Under the pieces are notes generated by a model. That model saw nothing but the letters and a program-made list of their open reading frames with translations. It searched no databases and had not been told where the DNA came from. This document shows positions 56,484-64,000 of a stretch of 64,000 bases of DNA, piece by piece. The stretch spans positions 1,872,192 to 1,936,191 of the forward strand of contig NZ_CP061302.1 in the NCBI RefSeq assembly GCF_018687675.1. Reading direction: 5' to 3'. Position numbers and translations under genes: made by a program. The stretch's first letter is position 1. Each line of letters begins with the position of its first letter. The DNA comes from Polynucleobacter sp. MG-Unter2-18 (lineage in GTDB: Bacteria > Pseudomonadota > Gammaproteobacteria > Burkholderiales > Burkholderiaceae).

Positions 56484-57619
56484 GATTTAGCCTCTAGCAT
56501 TTTTTCGAAGTAGGCGCGAATCAAGTTGTGATAACGCGGGTCATCCAACAAGAAAGCATCATGTCCATGCGGAGCATCAATTTCTGCATAACTGACTTCA
56601 CTCTTATTGCTAAGTAAAGACTCCACAATCTCACGACTACGATTGGGTGGGAAACGCCAATCAGTAGAAAAACTCACAACTAAAAACTTAGCCTGTACTT
56701 CGGCTAGAGCGCGATTCAAGCTGCCTTCATAACGACGAGAAGGATCAAAATAATCTAGCGCCCTAGTAATTAGCAAATATGTGTTGGCATCAAAGTAAAC
56801 AGAGAACTTGTCACCTTGATGGCGCAAATAGCTTTCAACCTCAAACTCCACATCAAAGCTAAAGCGATAGTCTTGAGACTCGCCGCCAGGTCTTTGCAGC
56901 TCGCGCCCAAATTTTTCAGCCATATCATCGTCAGATAAATAGGTGATGTGTCCGACCATACGAGCCAACTTGAGGCCACGCTTTGGCACTACGCCATGTT
57001 CGTAGTAATTACCACCATAAAAATCTGGGTCAGACAAAATTGCATTGCGAGCTACTTCATTAAATGCAATGTTCTGTGCACTCAATTTTGGCGTCGACGC
57101 AATGACTAAACAATGTGCAAGACGTTTTGGGAACTGGATAGACCAGGCTAATGCCTGCATGCCACCTAAGCTTCCACCCATGACTGCAGCAAAACGGCGA
57201 ATGCCCAACTTATCGGCCAAGCGCGCTTGGGTGTTTACCCAATCTTCCACCGTAATTACCGGGAAGTCTGCACCATAGGGCTTCTTGGTGGCAGGATTGA
57301 TGCTCATAGGACCAGTAGATCCAAAGCAAGATCCTAAATTATTAACGCCAATCACAAAAAAGTGATTGGTATCTACAGGCTTGCCCGGCCCAATCATGTT
57401 GTCCCACCATCCGATATCTTTTGCATCATCAGGATTGGGTCCAGCCACATGATGTGATGCATTGAGTGCGTGACAAACTAGGACAGCATTACTTTTATCG
57501 GCATTAAGCTTGCCGTACGTTTCAATAACTAAATCGTAGCCCGATAAAATGGCGCCACTTTGCAAAGGCAAGGGCTCGGCAAAGTGGATAGTATTTCTAG
57601 AGAGATGTAGCTCGCTCAT
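56480..57619 (-). CDS. metX: Homoserine O-acyltransferase MetX
   Basis: First committed step of methionine synthesis. 379-aa alpha/beta-hydrolase fold: nucleophile Ser150 in GGSLGGMQ, Asp320 in FSTDWRF, His353 in HGHDAFL. The product may be O-acetyl- or O-succinyl-homoserine: MetX proteins of proteobacteria use either acyl-CoA and I cannot settle the donor by eye. Overlaps slmA by 4 bp and metW by 4 bp. Confidence 0.95.
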   Translation of the reverse strand: MSELHLSRNTIHFAEPLPLQSGAILSGYDLVIETYGKLNADKSNAVLVCHALNASHHVAGPNPDDAKDIGWWDNMIGPGKPVDTNHFFVIGVNNLGSCFGSTGPMSINPATKKPYGADFPVITVEDWVNTQARLADKLGIRRFAAVMGGSLGGMQALAWSIQFPKRLAHCLVIASTPKLSAQNIAFNEVARNAILSDPDFYGGNYYEHGVVPKRGLKLARMVGHITYLSDDDMAEKFGRELQRPGGESQDYRFSFDVEFEVESYLRHQGDKFSVYFDANTYLLITRALDYFDPSRRYEGSLNRALAEVQAKFLVVSFSTDWRFPPNRSREIVESLLSNKSEVSYAEIDAPHGHDAFLLDDPRYHNLIRAYFEKMLEAKS

Positions 57620-58272
57620 TCGGATAAAAGAATGCGAAGACTGATGTCAGACGCTTCAGTGGGAAGCTTTTTAAAGCCGCTACGAGCAAAACGATGCCAA
57701 CGGCCCAAAACATAACTCATCAACATCGCCGCACGGATGCTGACTTCATCTTGAGATACATTTGCCCACGTACCGCCTTGAGTTTGGGCAATACGCAGTG
57801 CCTGCTTTAAAGATGTCTCAACACGATCAAGCACTTGTGTAATGCGCTCTTGCAAGCGATCGTCTTCTTGCAATAGAGCGTCGCCCAAAAGTACGCGAGT
57901 CATGCCGGGATTTTTTTCTGCAAAGAATAAGAGCATCTGCAAAATTCCACGTGCTTGTGCAAGCCCAGACTCTTCTTTTTGATTGATCTGGTTAATCAGA
58001 CCAAAAACCGTTTGCTCAATAAATGAAATCAGACCCTCAAACATCTGCGCCTTACTGGCGAAATGTCGATAGAGTGCTGCCTCTGAGACTTGAATTTTTG
58101 CTGCCAATGCTGCAGTCGTTACTCGCTCACCCTTGGGGTTTTGCAACATCTCTGCTAATACTTGCAAAATCTGGAGGCGACGCTCACCTGGACGTGGGCG
58201 CTTACGTGTCTTGCCCTCTTCGGCAGTTGTCTTCTCAATCTCTGAGGCGCTAGGATCAAAAGAATCACGCAT
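57616..58272 (-). CDS. slmA: Nucleoid occlusion factor SlmA (TetR family)
   Basis: 218 aa. N-terminal TetR helix-turn-helix about 28-75 ([27 protein letters not shown]) with the LYRHFASK recognition segment of SlmA; the C-terminal domain contains [15 protein letters not shown], the family signature. SlmA binds DNA sites around the chromosome and blocks FtsZ assembly over the nucleoid. The basic N-terminus ([12 protein letters not shown]) is rather long. 22 bp after argB, 4-bp overlap with metX. Confidence 0.9.
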   Translation of the reverse strand: MRDSFDPSASEIEKTTAEEGKTRKRPRPGERRLQILQVLAEMLQNPKGERVTTAALAAKIQVSEAALYRHFASKAQMFEGLISFIEQTVFGLINQINQKEESGLAQARGILQMLLFFAEKNPGMTRVLLGDALLQEDDRLQERITQVLDRVETSLKQALRIAQTQGGTWANVSQDEVSIRAAMLMSYVLGRWHRFARSGFKKLPTEASDISLRILLSE

Positions 58273-58294
58273 ATTTATATCTCTTGTTCAACTC

Positions 58295-59197
58295 TTAGCG
58301 GGAACGAATCATCGTACCGAATGCTTGCTCTGTCAGAATCTCCAGCAATAAGGAGTGCTCAATTCGTCCATCAATGATGTGCACTGAATTTACGCCACTC
58401 TTTGCCGCATCTAATGCTGAAGAAATCTTTGGCAACATGCCACCAGAAATGGTGCCGTCAGCAAATAAACCATCAATTTCACGTGCAGTCAGGTCGGTTA
58501 AAAGCGTACCGCTCTTATCCATTACACCCGGAATATTGGTCATCATGACTAATTTCTCTGCATGCAAAATTTCTGCCATCTTGCCGGCCACCAAGTCAGC
58601 ATTAATATTGTAGGCCTGACCCTCTTCGCTAAATCCGATTGGAGAGATCACCGGAATGAAGGCGTCATCTTGCAATGCTTTTACAACTGCAGGGTTAATC
58701 GTATCAATCTCACCAACAAAACCTAAATCAATAGTTCCGCCAGGCTTCTTTTCGTCGGCAACCAGCATCTTCTTTGCACGAATCAAGCCACCATCTTTGC
58801 CAGTCAAACCAACTGCTTGACCACCAAAGTGATTAATCAACATCACAATATCTTGCTGCACTTCACCGCCCAGAACCCACTCAACTACTTCCATGGTCTC
58901 TTCATCGGTCACGCGCATGCCTTGAATAAAGGTGCCAGTCTTACCAATCTTTTTCAGAGCTTCATCAATTTGTGGGCCGCCGCCATGCACCACTACTGGG
59001 TTCATACCAACCAGCTTCAGCAAAATGACATCGCGTGCAAAGCTTTCCTTCAGGCGCTCTTCAACCATGGCGTTTCCACCGTACTTAATCACAATGGTCT
59101 TACCGTGATAAGCGCGAATGTAAGGCAAGGCCTCGGCCAAAATCTCCGCCTTTAATAAAGGGGAGATGTCACTAATAGTTGGGGATTGCTTTGTCAT
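58295..59197 (-). CDS. argB: Acetylglutamate kinase
   Basis: Second step of arginine synthesis, phosphorylates N-acetylglutamate. 300 aa, amino-acid kinase fold: [10 protein letters not shown] (36-44), VVHGGGPQI, and [13 protein letters not shown]. The N-terminal extension (about 25 residues) is the kind found in arginine-sensitive hexameric enzymes, so feedback by arginine is plausible. It follows dksA by 27 bp and precedes slmA by 22 bp. Confidence 0.96.
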   Translation of the reverse strand: MTKQSPTISDISPLLKAEILAEALPYIRAYHGKTIVIKYGGNAMVEERLKESFARDVILLKLVGMNPVVVHGGGPQIDEALKKIGKTGTFIQGMRVTDEETMEVVEWVLGGEVQQDIVMLINHFGGQAVGLTGKDGGLIRAKKMLVADEKKPGGTIDLGFVGEIDTINPAVVKALQDDAFIPVISPIGFSEEGQAYNINADLVAGKMAEILHAEKLVMMTNIPGVMDKSGTLLTDLTAREIDGLFADGTISGGMLPKISSALDAAKSGVNSVHIIDGRIEHSLLLEILTEQAFGTMIRSR

Positions 59198-59223
59198 TGC
59201 TACTTTTATATTCGGTCTACTGA

Positions 59224-59712
59224 TTAATCGCCAAACAACTTTTGACGCAGCTCACGACGTTCTTGCGCCTCTAGCGAGAGATTGGCTGTTGGGCGTGCAA
59301 TGAGACGGTTCAAGCCAATCGGCTCGCCAGTCTCTTCACACCAACCATAATCACCAGACTCAATACGGGCTAAAGCCTGCTCTACTTTTTTCAATAACTT
59401 GCGCTCACGATCACGCGTGCGCAACTCAAGAGCATGCTCTTCTTCAATCGTTGCGCGATCCGCAGGGTCAGGAACCAAAATGTTTTCGCGCAAATGCTCT
59501 GTTGTTTCCGAGGCATTTTTCAGAATGTCGCCCTTTAAGGTCAATAACTTCTGACGGAAAAAATCTAACTGGCCGGCATTCATATAGTCCTTTTCGGACA
59601 TCTTGAGTAATTCAGCTTCTGTTAAAGGGGCACCTTTGGCAGCTTTTGTGCTTGCCGCTTTACTAGGGGCTTTTGCTGCAGCCGTAGATTTCGTTGGTGT
59701 TTTTACCGTCAT
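59224..59712 (-). CDS. dksA: RNA polymerase-binding regulator DksA (zinc cysteines mostly lost)
   Basis: 162 aa. Alanine/lysine-rich leader (1-28), then the coiled coil with the conserved tip D-x-x-D-x-A (Asp82, Asp85, Ala87 in PDPADRA), needed for action with ppGpp. In the zinc-finger region only Cys125 remains; positions 128, 146 and 149, normally cysteines, are Thr, Ser and Ala. This resembles the zinc-independent DksA forms. First gene of the series towards argB-slmA-metX-metW-ampG, though the 114-bp upstream gap shows no clear promoter. Confidence 0.93.
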   Translation of the reverse strand: MTVKTPTKSTAAAKAPSKAASTKAAKGAPLTEAELLKMSEKDYMNAGQLDFFRQKLLTLKGDILKNASETTEHLRENILVPDPADRATIEEEHALELRTRDRERKLLKKVEQALARIESGDYGWCEETGEPIGLNRLIARPTANLSLEAQERRELRQKLFGD

Positions 59713-59826
59713 TTCATTCTTTCCATGGATCTAAATCATTATTACTTCATTCTGCCAAATTTTTACTACCCTTTTAGCCAATATTTATTAATGTTGGCCG
59801 TGGCGCGGGATTGTACTTTAAATTTC

Positions 59827-60888
59827 CTAGACCAAACAGCCCTCAAGCCCAGCCAGCAGGGTGTCTTTGGGCAAATCTATTCCAATAAAGACCATGCGGG
59901 TTTGCTTGGGCTCTGCACCCCATAAACCAGCCATATCACTGCCCATCATCTGATGGACGCCCTGGAACACGACTTTTCGGTTACTCCCCTTCACATAGAG
60001 GACGCCTTTGTAGCGCAACATCTTCTCACCGAAGACCTCCAAAATGCCTCCCAGGAAGTCTTCTAATTTTTTATGGTCAAAGGGTTTATCACTACGAAAA
60101 ACGAAGGATTTGATCCGGTCTGTATGGCCTGCATGATCATGGTGATCGTGGCTATGATCATGATCACAGGTGCTGTGATCGTGATGGTCATGACTGTGAT
60201 CGTGGCCACAAGTAGCGTGATCATGATCATCTTGTCCTAAAAAGTGAGGGTCAATATCGAGCTTCGCGTTCAAATTAAAGCCCTTGAGATCCAAAACAGC
60301 ATCCAGAGGAACGATCCCTTTAGAGATTCCCTGAATTGGGGCTCGGGGATTCATGTGCATTAGGCGATTGCGCAAGGCATCTACTTGGGCAGGCGTCACC
60401 AAATCAGTCTTAGTAATAAAGATTTGATCAGCAAAGCCCACTTGGCGTTGCGCCTCTTCATGTTCAGTTAGTTGTTGCGGGCCATGCTTGGCATCCACCA
60501 AAGTGACTACGGCATCTAGAACATAGTGGTCTGCTACGTCGTCATCCATAAAGAAGGTTTGAGCTACCGGGCCTGGATTAGCCACACCAGTGGTTTCAAT
60601 GACCACGCGCTCAAAGCTAATTTTTTTGTCCTTACGTTGCTCCCAAAGCTCATTCAGAGCTTCAACCAGATCTCCACGGATGGTGCAACAAATACAACCA
60701 TTGCTCATTTGCACAATGTTCTCTTGATTATCTTGAACCAAGATGTCGTTGTCGATATTCTCTTCACCAAACTCGTTCTCAATCACAGCAATTTTTTTGC
60801 CATGCTCTGCAGTCAGTATGTGTTTGAGCAAGGTGGTTTTGCCGCTACCCAAAAAGCCCGTGAGAATTGTTACCGGAATTAACGCCAT
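59827..60888 (-). CDS. COG0523 (CobW/ZNG1-type) GTPase with His-rich loop
   Basis: 353 aa from the ATG at 60888 with AGGA upstream. Walker A GFLGSGKTT (11-19), the metal motif C-x-C-C (in NGCICCTIRGDL), and a C-terminal CobW domain. A long His/Asp loop with a duplicated unit may hold zinc or another metal. COG0523 proteins are metallochaperones: zinc under starvation, or cobalt for B12. Since MetH in this window needs B12, cobalt is possible, but no cobalamin or Zur site is visible. Confidence 0.92.
   Translation of the reverse strand: MALIPVTILTGFLGSGKTTLLKHILTAEHGKKIAVIENEFGEENIDNDILVQDNQENIVQMSNGCICCTIRGDLVEALNELWEQRKDKKISFERVVIETTGVANPGPVAQTFFMDDDVADHYVLDAVVTLVDAKHGPQQLTEHEEAQRQVGFADQIFITKTDLVTPAQVDALRNRLMHMNPRAPIQGISKGIVPLDAVLDLKGFNLNAKLDIDPHFLGQDDHDHATCGHDHSHDHHDHSTCDHDHSHDHHDHAGHTDRIKSFVFRSDKPFDHKKLEDFLGGILEVFGEKMLRYKGVLYVKGSNRKVVFQGVHQMMGSDMAGLWGAEPKQTRMVFIGIDLPKDTLLAGLEGCLV
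60133..60216 (-). repeat. Two 42-bp copies coding the His-rich loop of the CobW GTPase
   Basis: Two tandem copies (60175-60216 and 60133-60174) encode A/S-T-C-G/D-HDHSHDHHDH. The amino-acid copies are nearly identical while synonymous codons (CAC/CAT, GAT/GAC) differ, so the duplication is not recent or is kept by selection on the protein. Confidence 0.8.
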
Positions 60889-60954
60889 CTTTGATCCTAT
60901 CAAAATCTATAAATGCATTCCCCAAACGGGAAACCTTCTATCTTACCGAGTTCT

Positions 60955-61956
60955 TCAAGCTTTGCCAGCTTTCGCACGAGGATGCGCCTTGTCATATGCC
61001 TGTGCTAGATGTTGGAAGTCTAAAGAGGTGTAAATCTGGGTACTGGCGATGCTGGCGTGCCCCAACATCTCCTGCACCGCCCTCAAATCCTGAGAAGACT
61101 GCAATATATGGCTAGCGAAGCTATGGCGCATCATATGCGGGTGTACATGGGTAGGAAGACCTGCCCGCATGGCTAAGGTGCGTAAGCGCGCTTGAACGGT
61201 ACGGGGAGACAAACGCGCTCCTGTAGCGGAAATAAATAAAGCCATTGATGCATCTGCCTGTTCAAGCAAGTCTCGAGCTGCACGCCAAACTTTGAGAGAC
61301 TGCATTGCTGGTCCACCAATTGGAACTGAGCGACGTTTGCCGCCCTTACCCAAAACCGTCACCTCTGCAGCATCCCAGTCCAGCCAGCCAGCAGACTCAT
61401 GTTGACGATCCTTGCTTTGCATCACATCAATTCCCAATAGTTCTGATAAACGCAGGCCAGAGGAATAAAGTAAATCAATGATCGCCGCATCACGCACCGT
61501 CTCTAGATCCTTTTTTTCCTCAGCTTCTTTGACGGCCTGATTGACTAAGGAGAGTGCTTGCTCAACCGAAAGCGCCTTTGGCAAAGACTTCAAACGTTTG
61601 GGTGCCTTTACATCATCAACAGGATTGGCAACTAGGTTTGCAGTAATCCTGTCTGTCTGCGCATCACGGCGCGCATCTTTCTCAGTCAACCAGTCATACC
61701 AGCCACGCCAAGCAGAAAGCGCTCTTGCAATCGTGCGAGATGACTTTCCTTTAGAGTGCAGGCGACCAGCCCAGCGACGTACGTGAGCGTTGCTTACCTT
61801 TAACAAGTCAATAGCATCGTCTGCGGCCAGCGTTTGTAACTCGCTTAGATCCATGCGGTACGCTTTCAGCGTATGCGGTGAGAGCTGCCTTAATACATGC
61901 AGCTCGTGCAGATACTCTTGCACCAGGGGATACAGATTAGCTGGTACTCGGCTCAT
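60955..61956 (-). CDS. xerC: Tyrosine recombinase XerC
   Basis: Resolves chromosome dimers at dif with XerD. 333 aa from the ATG at 61956 (AGG upstream); a longer frame reaching 62115 lies inside the DUF484 gene. N-terminal SAM-like domain, then catalytic residues Arg169 (SSGLRLSE), Lys204 (LGKGGKRR), His274 and Arg277 (HMMRHSF), His300 (LGHAS) and the nucleophile Tyr309 (TQIYTSLDF). A slightly long acidic-basic loop at 148-160 is not unusual. It overlaps DUF484 by 20 bp; xerC and DUF484 are paired in many gamma- and betaproteobacteria. Confidence 0.95.
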   Translation of the reverse strand: MSRVPANLYPLVQEYLHELHVLRQLSPHTLKAYRMDLSELQTLAADDAIDLLKVSNAHVRRWAGRLHSKGKSSRTIARALSAWRGWYDWLTEKDARRDAQTDRITANLVANPVDDVKAPKRLKSLPKALSVEQALSLVNQAVKEAEEKKDLETVRDAAIIDLLYSSGLRLSELLGIDVMQSKDRQHESAGWLDWDAAEVTVLGKGGKRRSVPIGGPAMQSLKVWRAARDLLEQADASMALFISATGARLSPRTVQARLRTLAMRAGLPTHVHPHMMRHSFASHILQSSQDLRAVQEMLGHASIASTQIYTSLDFQHLAQAYDKAHPRAKAGKA

Positions 61957-62611
61957 AAGCCTGGATGCGATCCAAAGCTGCAGCGGTAAGTTCAGCAATC
62001 TGACGCAAATAGAACGCGCCCATATCCGCAGTAAAACGGGACTCGTCTTTGCTTGCCAGTAAAAGCACTGCGGGTGATTGCGCCATACCGATACTTTTGC
62101 CCAATGGCAGGCCAATAGCCACCATGCTTTGCCACGCAGGATCGATACTCACTTGAGTTGCCAACAAATCGACACTCGCTGCAGCCAGCTCTTTGGCAGA
62201 GCCGCAAAGCGGTGTATCAATCCAAGGTCCGAATGCTGTATTGGGCGACAAGAGTTGGGCCGACTCGACTTCAAATACCTCTGCCAAACCCGAAGTCACC
62301 GCAGACTCTACTTCCGCCTTTGTATTAGCGCTCATCAGACGCAACAGCCAAGCGACTAAACTTTGCTGAGTCTTATCATTCCGACTTCCAAAGTGAAGCA
62401 TCTCACTCAGACGACGATTGAGCTCTTGGTTTTGTGTGCGCAACAAAGTCATCTGGCGCTCTTGCAAGGAGATTGCACGATCCTCATGGGGATGCTTCAA
62501 GCGAATTTCATTTAAAAGATTGGCGTAACGCTCAAAGAAGCCGGGGGTTGCGCGCAACCACTCTGCTACCAATTCTTCTTGCTCGGCTTGCTTAGGATCG
62601 ATTGCGCTCAT
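61937..62611 (-). CDS. DUF484 family protein
   Basis: 224 aa. The N-terminus EELVAEWLRATPGFFERYANLL, the RAISLQERQMTLLRTQNQELNRRL coiled segment and a GAF-like domain (about 95-215) ending GAFYLRQIAELTAAAL define DUF484, always found before xerC. Function unknown. No catalytic residues seen. 35 bp after gatB, overlaps xerC by 20 bp. Confidence 0.88.
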   Translation of the reverse strand: MSAIDPKQAEQEELVAEWLRATPGFFERYANLLNEIRLKHPHEDRAISLQERQMTLLRTQNQELNRRLSEMLHFGSRNDKTQQSLVAWLLRLMSANTKAEVESAVTSGLAEVFEVESAQLLSPNTAFGPWIDTPLCGSAKELAAASVDLLATQVSIDPAWQSMVAIGLPLGKSIGMAQSPAVLLLASKDESRFTADMGAFYLRQIAELTAAALDRIQAYEPSTS

Positions 62612-62646
62612 CTATCTCTTTCTTGCTTATGTTCTGATTTCATTTT

Positions 62647-64000
62647 TTAACTCAGCTTTTTACGTAGCAGCTCATTCACTTGACCTGGATTCGCCTTGCC
62701 TTGCGAAGCTTTCATAATCTGGCCTACCAAAGCATTGAATGCCTTTTCTTTGCCAGAACGGAATTCTTCAACCGACTTCTCGTTGGCTGCCAACACCTGA
62801 TCAATCATGACCTCAAGCTCACCACTATCGCTAATCTGCTTCAAGCCTTTAGCATCAATCACTTGATCAACGGTACTGATGGCTTTACCTGCTACAGCCT
62901 CTTCCCACAAGATTGCAAAGATATCTTTTGCAATCTTGTTAGAGATCGTGCCATCTGCTACACGAGTTAATAGCGGTGCTAAATGTTTAGCTTTTAATGG
63001 TGCATCCGCAGTAGCAATTCCTGCGCGATTCAGTGATGAAGCAAACTCACCTGCAATGAGGTTAGCCGCAGCTTTTGCCAAAGTATTACCAACAATCGCT
63101 AGTAGCTCTACAAATATCTTTGCAGTGTCGCGATCTTGCGTGAGTAGTTGTGTGTCGTAGACACTTAAGCCAAATTCACTTTGCCATTGCTCACGAAGCT
63201 GTGCTGGTAAAGCTGGCATTTGGCTACGCACATCGGCAATCCAGGCATCATCAATTACTACCGGCAACAAATCTGGATCTGGGAAATAGCGATAGTCATT
63301 AGCGTCCTCTTTACTGCGCATACTTCGAGTTTCTTGACGATCGGGATCGTATAGCCGAGTTTCTTGGACAACTTTGCCACCATCCTCAATTAATTCAATT
63401 TGTCTACGCACTTCGTATTGAATTGCCTCTTCTAAAAAGCGGAAGGAATTTAAGTTCTTAATTTCGCAGCGGGTACCAAATTCTTTTTGGCCTACAGGTC
63501 GAACAGATACGTTAGCATCGCAACGGAAAGAGCCCTCTTGCATATTGCCATCGCACACACCCAACCACACTACCAATGAATGTAATGCTTTTGCATATGC
63601 CACAGCTTCAGCTGCACTGCGCATCACTGGCTCGGTCACAATTTCCAATAATGGTGTACCAGCACGATTTAAGTCGATGCCGCTCGATGCCTCGCCATGT
63701 GGACCTAAGAATCCTTCTTCATGAACTGACTTACCAGCATCCTCTTCCATGTGGGCGCGCGTGAGCTCTACCACTTTGACTTGATCACCAACCAATATTT
63801 CGAGATGGCCGCCAACCACTATGGGGAGGTCCATCTGGCTAATCTGGTAACCCTTTGGTAAGTCAGGATAGAAATAATTCTTACGAGCAAAAATACTTGC
63901 TGGCGAAATCTTGGCATTGACCGCCAAACCAAAACGAATGGCGTGCTCAACCGCTTGACGATTTAATACTGGCAGTACCCCAGGTAAAGCCAAGTCAACA
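62647..64000 (-). CDS. gatB: Aspartyl/glutamyl-tRNA amidotransferase subunit B, partial
   Basis: GatB subunit of the GatCAB complex that converts mis-charged Glu-tRNA-Gln and Asp-tRNA-Asn. About 451 codons are visible; the start is beyond the right edge, because the frame continues at the window end as [13 protein letters not shown], an internal GatB motif. [37 protein letters not shown] and the C-terminal YqeY-like tail ([22 protein letters not shown]) are clear. Confidence 0.96.
   Translation of the reverse strand, partial: VDLALPGVLPVLNRQAVEHAIRFGLAVNAKISPASIFARKNYFYPDLPKGYQISQMDLPIVVGGHLEILVGDQVKVVELTRAHMEEDAGKSVHEEGFLGPHGEASSGIDLNRAGTPLLEIVTEPVMRSAAEAVAYAKALHSLVVWLGVCDGNMQEGSFRCDANVSVRPVGQKEFGTRCEIKNLNSFRFLEEAIQYEVRRQIELIEDGGKVVQETRLYDPDRQETRSMRSKEDANDYRYFPDPDLLPVVIDDAWIADVRSQMPALPAQLREQWQSEFGLSVYDTQLLTQDRDTAKIFVELLAIVGNTLAKAAANLIAGEFASSLNRAGIATADAPLKAKHLAPLLTRVADGTISNKIAKDIFAILWEEAVAGKAISTVDQVIDAKGLKQISDSGELEVMIDQVLAANEKSVEEFRSGKEKAFNALVGQIMKASQGKANPGQVNELLRKKLS

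Noticed and set aside
59777..59798. Imperfect inverted repeat GCCAATATT/AATGTTGGC before dksA
   Set aside because: One mismatch, no T-run and no clear promoter alignment; could be chance in A/T-rich DNA.

Overview
The window is a gene-dense chromosomal stretch of a Burkholderiaceae-type betaproteobacterium. A small-genome freshwater lineage such as Polynucleobacter is my best guess. The reasons are moderate GC, very short intergenic gaps, a methionine synthase split into two overlapping genes, a PhaM-like granule protein, an SAH riboswitch in front of ahcY, a DksA that has lost three of four zinc cysteines, and the neighbourhood gshA / amtB-glnK / ubiK. The genus is inferred from gene content, not proven. 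I see no rRNA, tRNA, IS element, prophage, CRISPR array or integrative element. No stretch longer than about 250 bp lacks a gene.

Layout. 1-3.6 kb: end of gshA, then amtB, glnK and a TorF-type porin as one minus-strand unit with two NtrC-like sites upstream, and ubiK divergent. 3.6-8.3 kb: seven minus-strand genes (VanZ-like protein, thin ferredoxin, hydrolase, DUF493, lipB, lipA, lipoprotein). 8.4-10 kb: birA-coaX. 10-15.4 kb: rfaE2, then a plus-strand unit of a periplasmic glutathione peroxidase, a FAD oxidoreductase, DUF1365, a cyclopropane-synthase-like methyltransferase and an SDR. 15.4-18.8 kb: argS, SPOR protein, dsbA-like, DUF1840. 18.8-27 kb: split metH, phaM-like, an MBL hydrolase overlapping phaM, DUF1289, acuI-like, a small lipoprotein, flavin reductase and GST. 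27-35 kb: a tripartite RND pump downstream of a marR-wrbA-pirin unit with a clear operator inside its promoter. 35-43.8 kb: pteridine reductase-like, folB, ttcA, glmU, glmS; then midA-like, cca and an NDUFA9-like gene. 43.8-50.4 kb: lytic transglycosylase, 5-formyl-THF cyclo-ligase, metF, ahcY with its riboswitch, and metK with a long structured leader. 50.4-54.6 kb: two LpxL-type acyltransferases, dapF, pyrE, xth. 54.6-64 kb: a long minus-strand series gatB, DUF484, xerC, cobW-type GTPase, dksA, argB, slmA, metX, metW, ampG.

Functionally the strongest theme is one-carbon and methionine/SAM metabolism: metH (two genes), metF, ahcY, metK, metX, metW, folB, a pteridine reductase-like SDR and 5-formyl-THF cyclo-ligase are scattered through the window. 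The SAH riboswitch would join SAH recycling to methylene-THF reduction through an ahcY-metF unit. A second theme is electrophile/oxidant handling (GPx with the Cfa cluster, marR-wrbA-pirin with the pump, GST, acuI-like reductase). A third is envelope and cell-wall biology (glmU/glmS, lytic transglycosylase, ampG, LpxL-type enzymes, rfaE2).

No radically new system is evident. The most interesting non-coding signals are the metK leader, the 13-bp palindrome over the predicted ahcY promoter, the marR operator and the paired NtrC-like sites.
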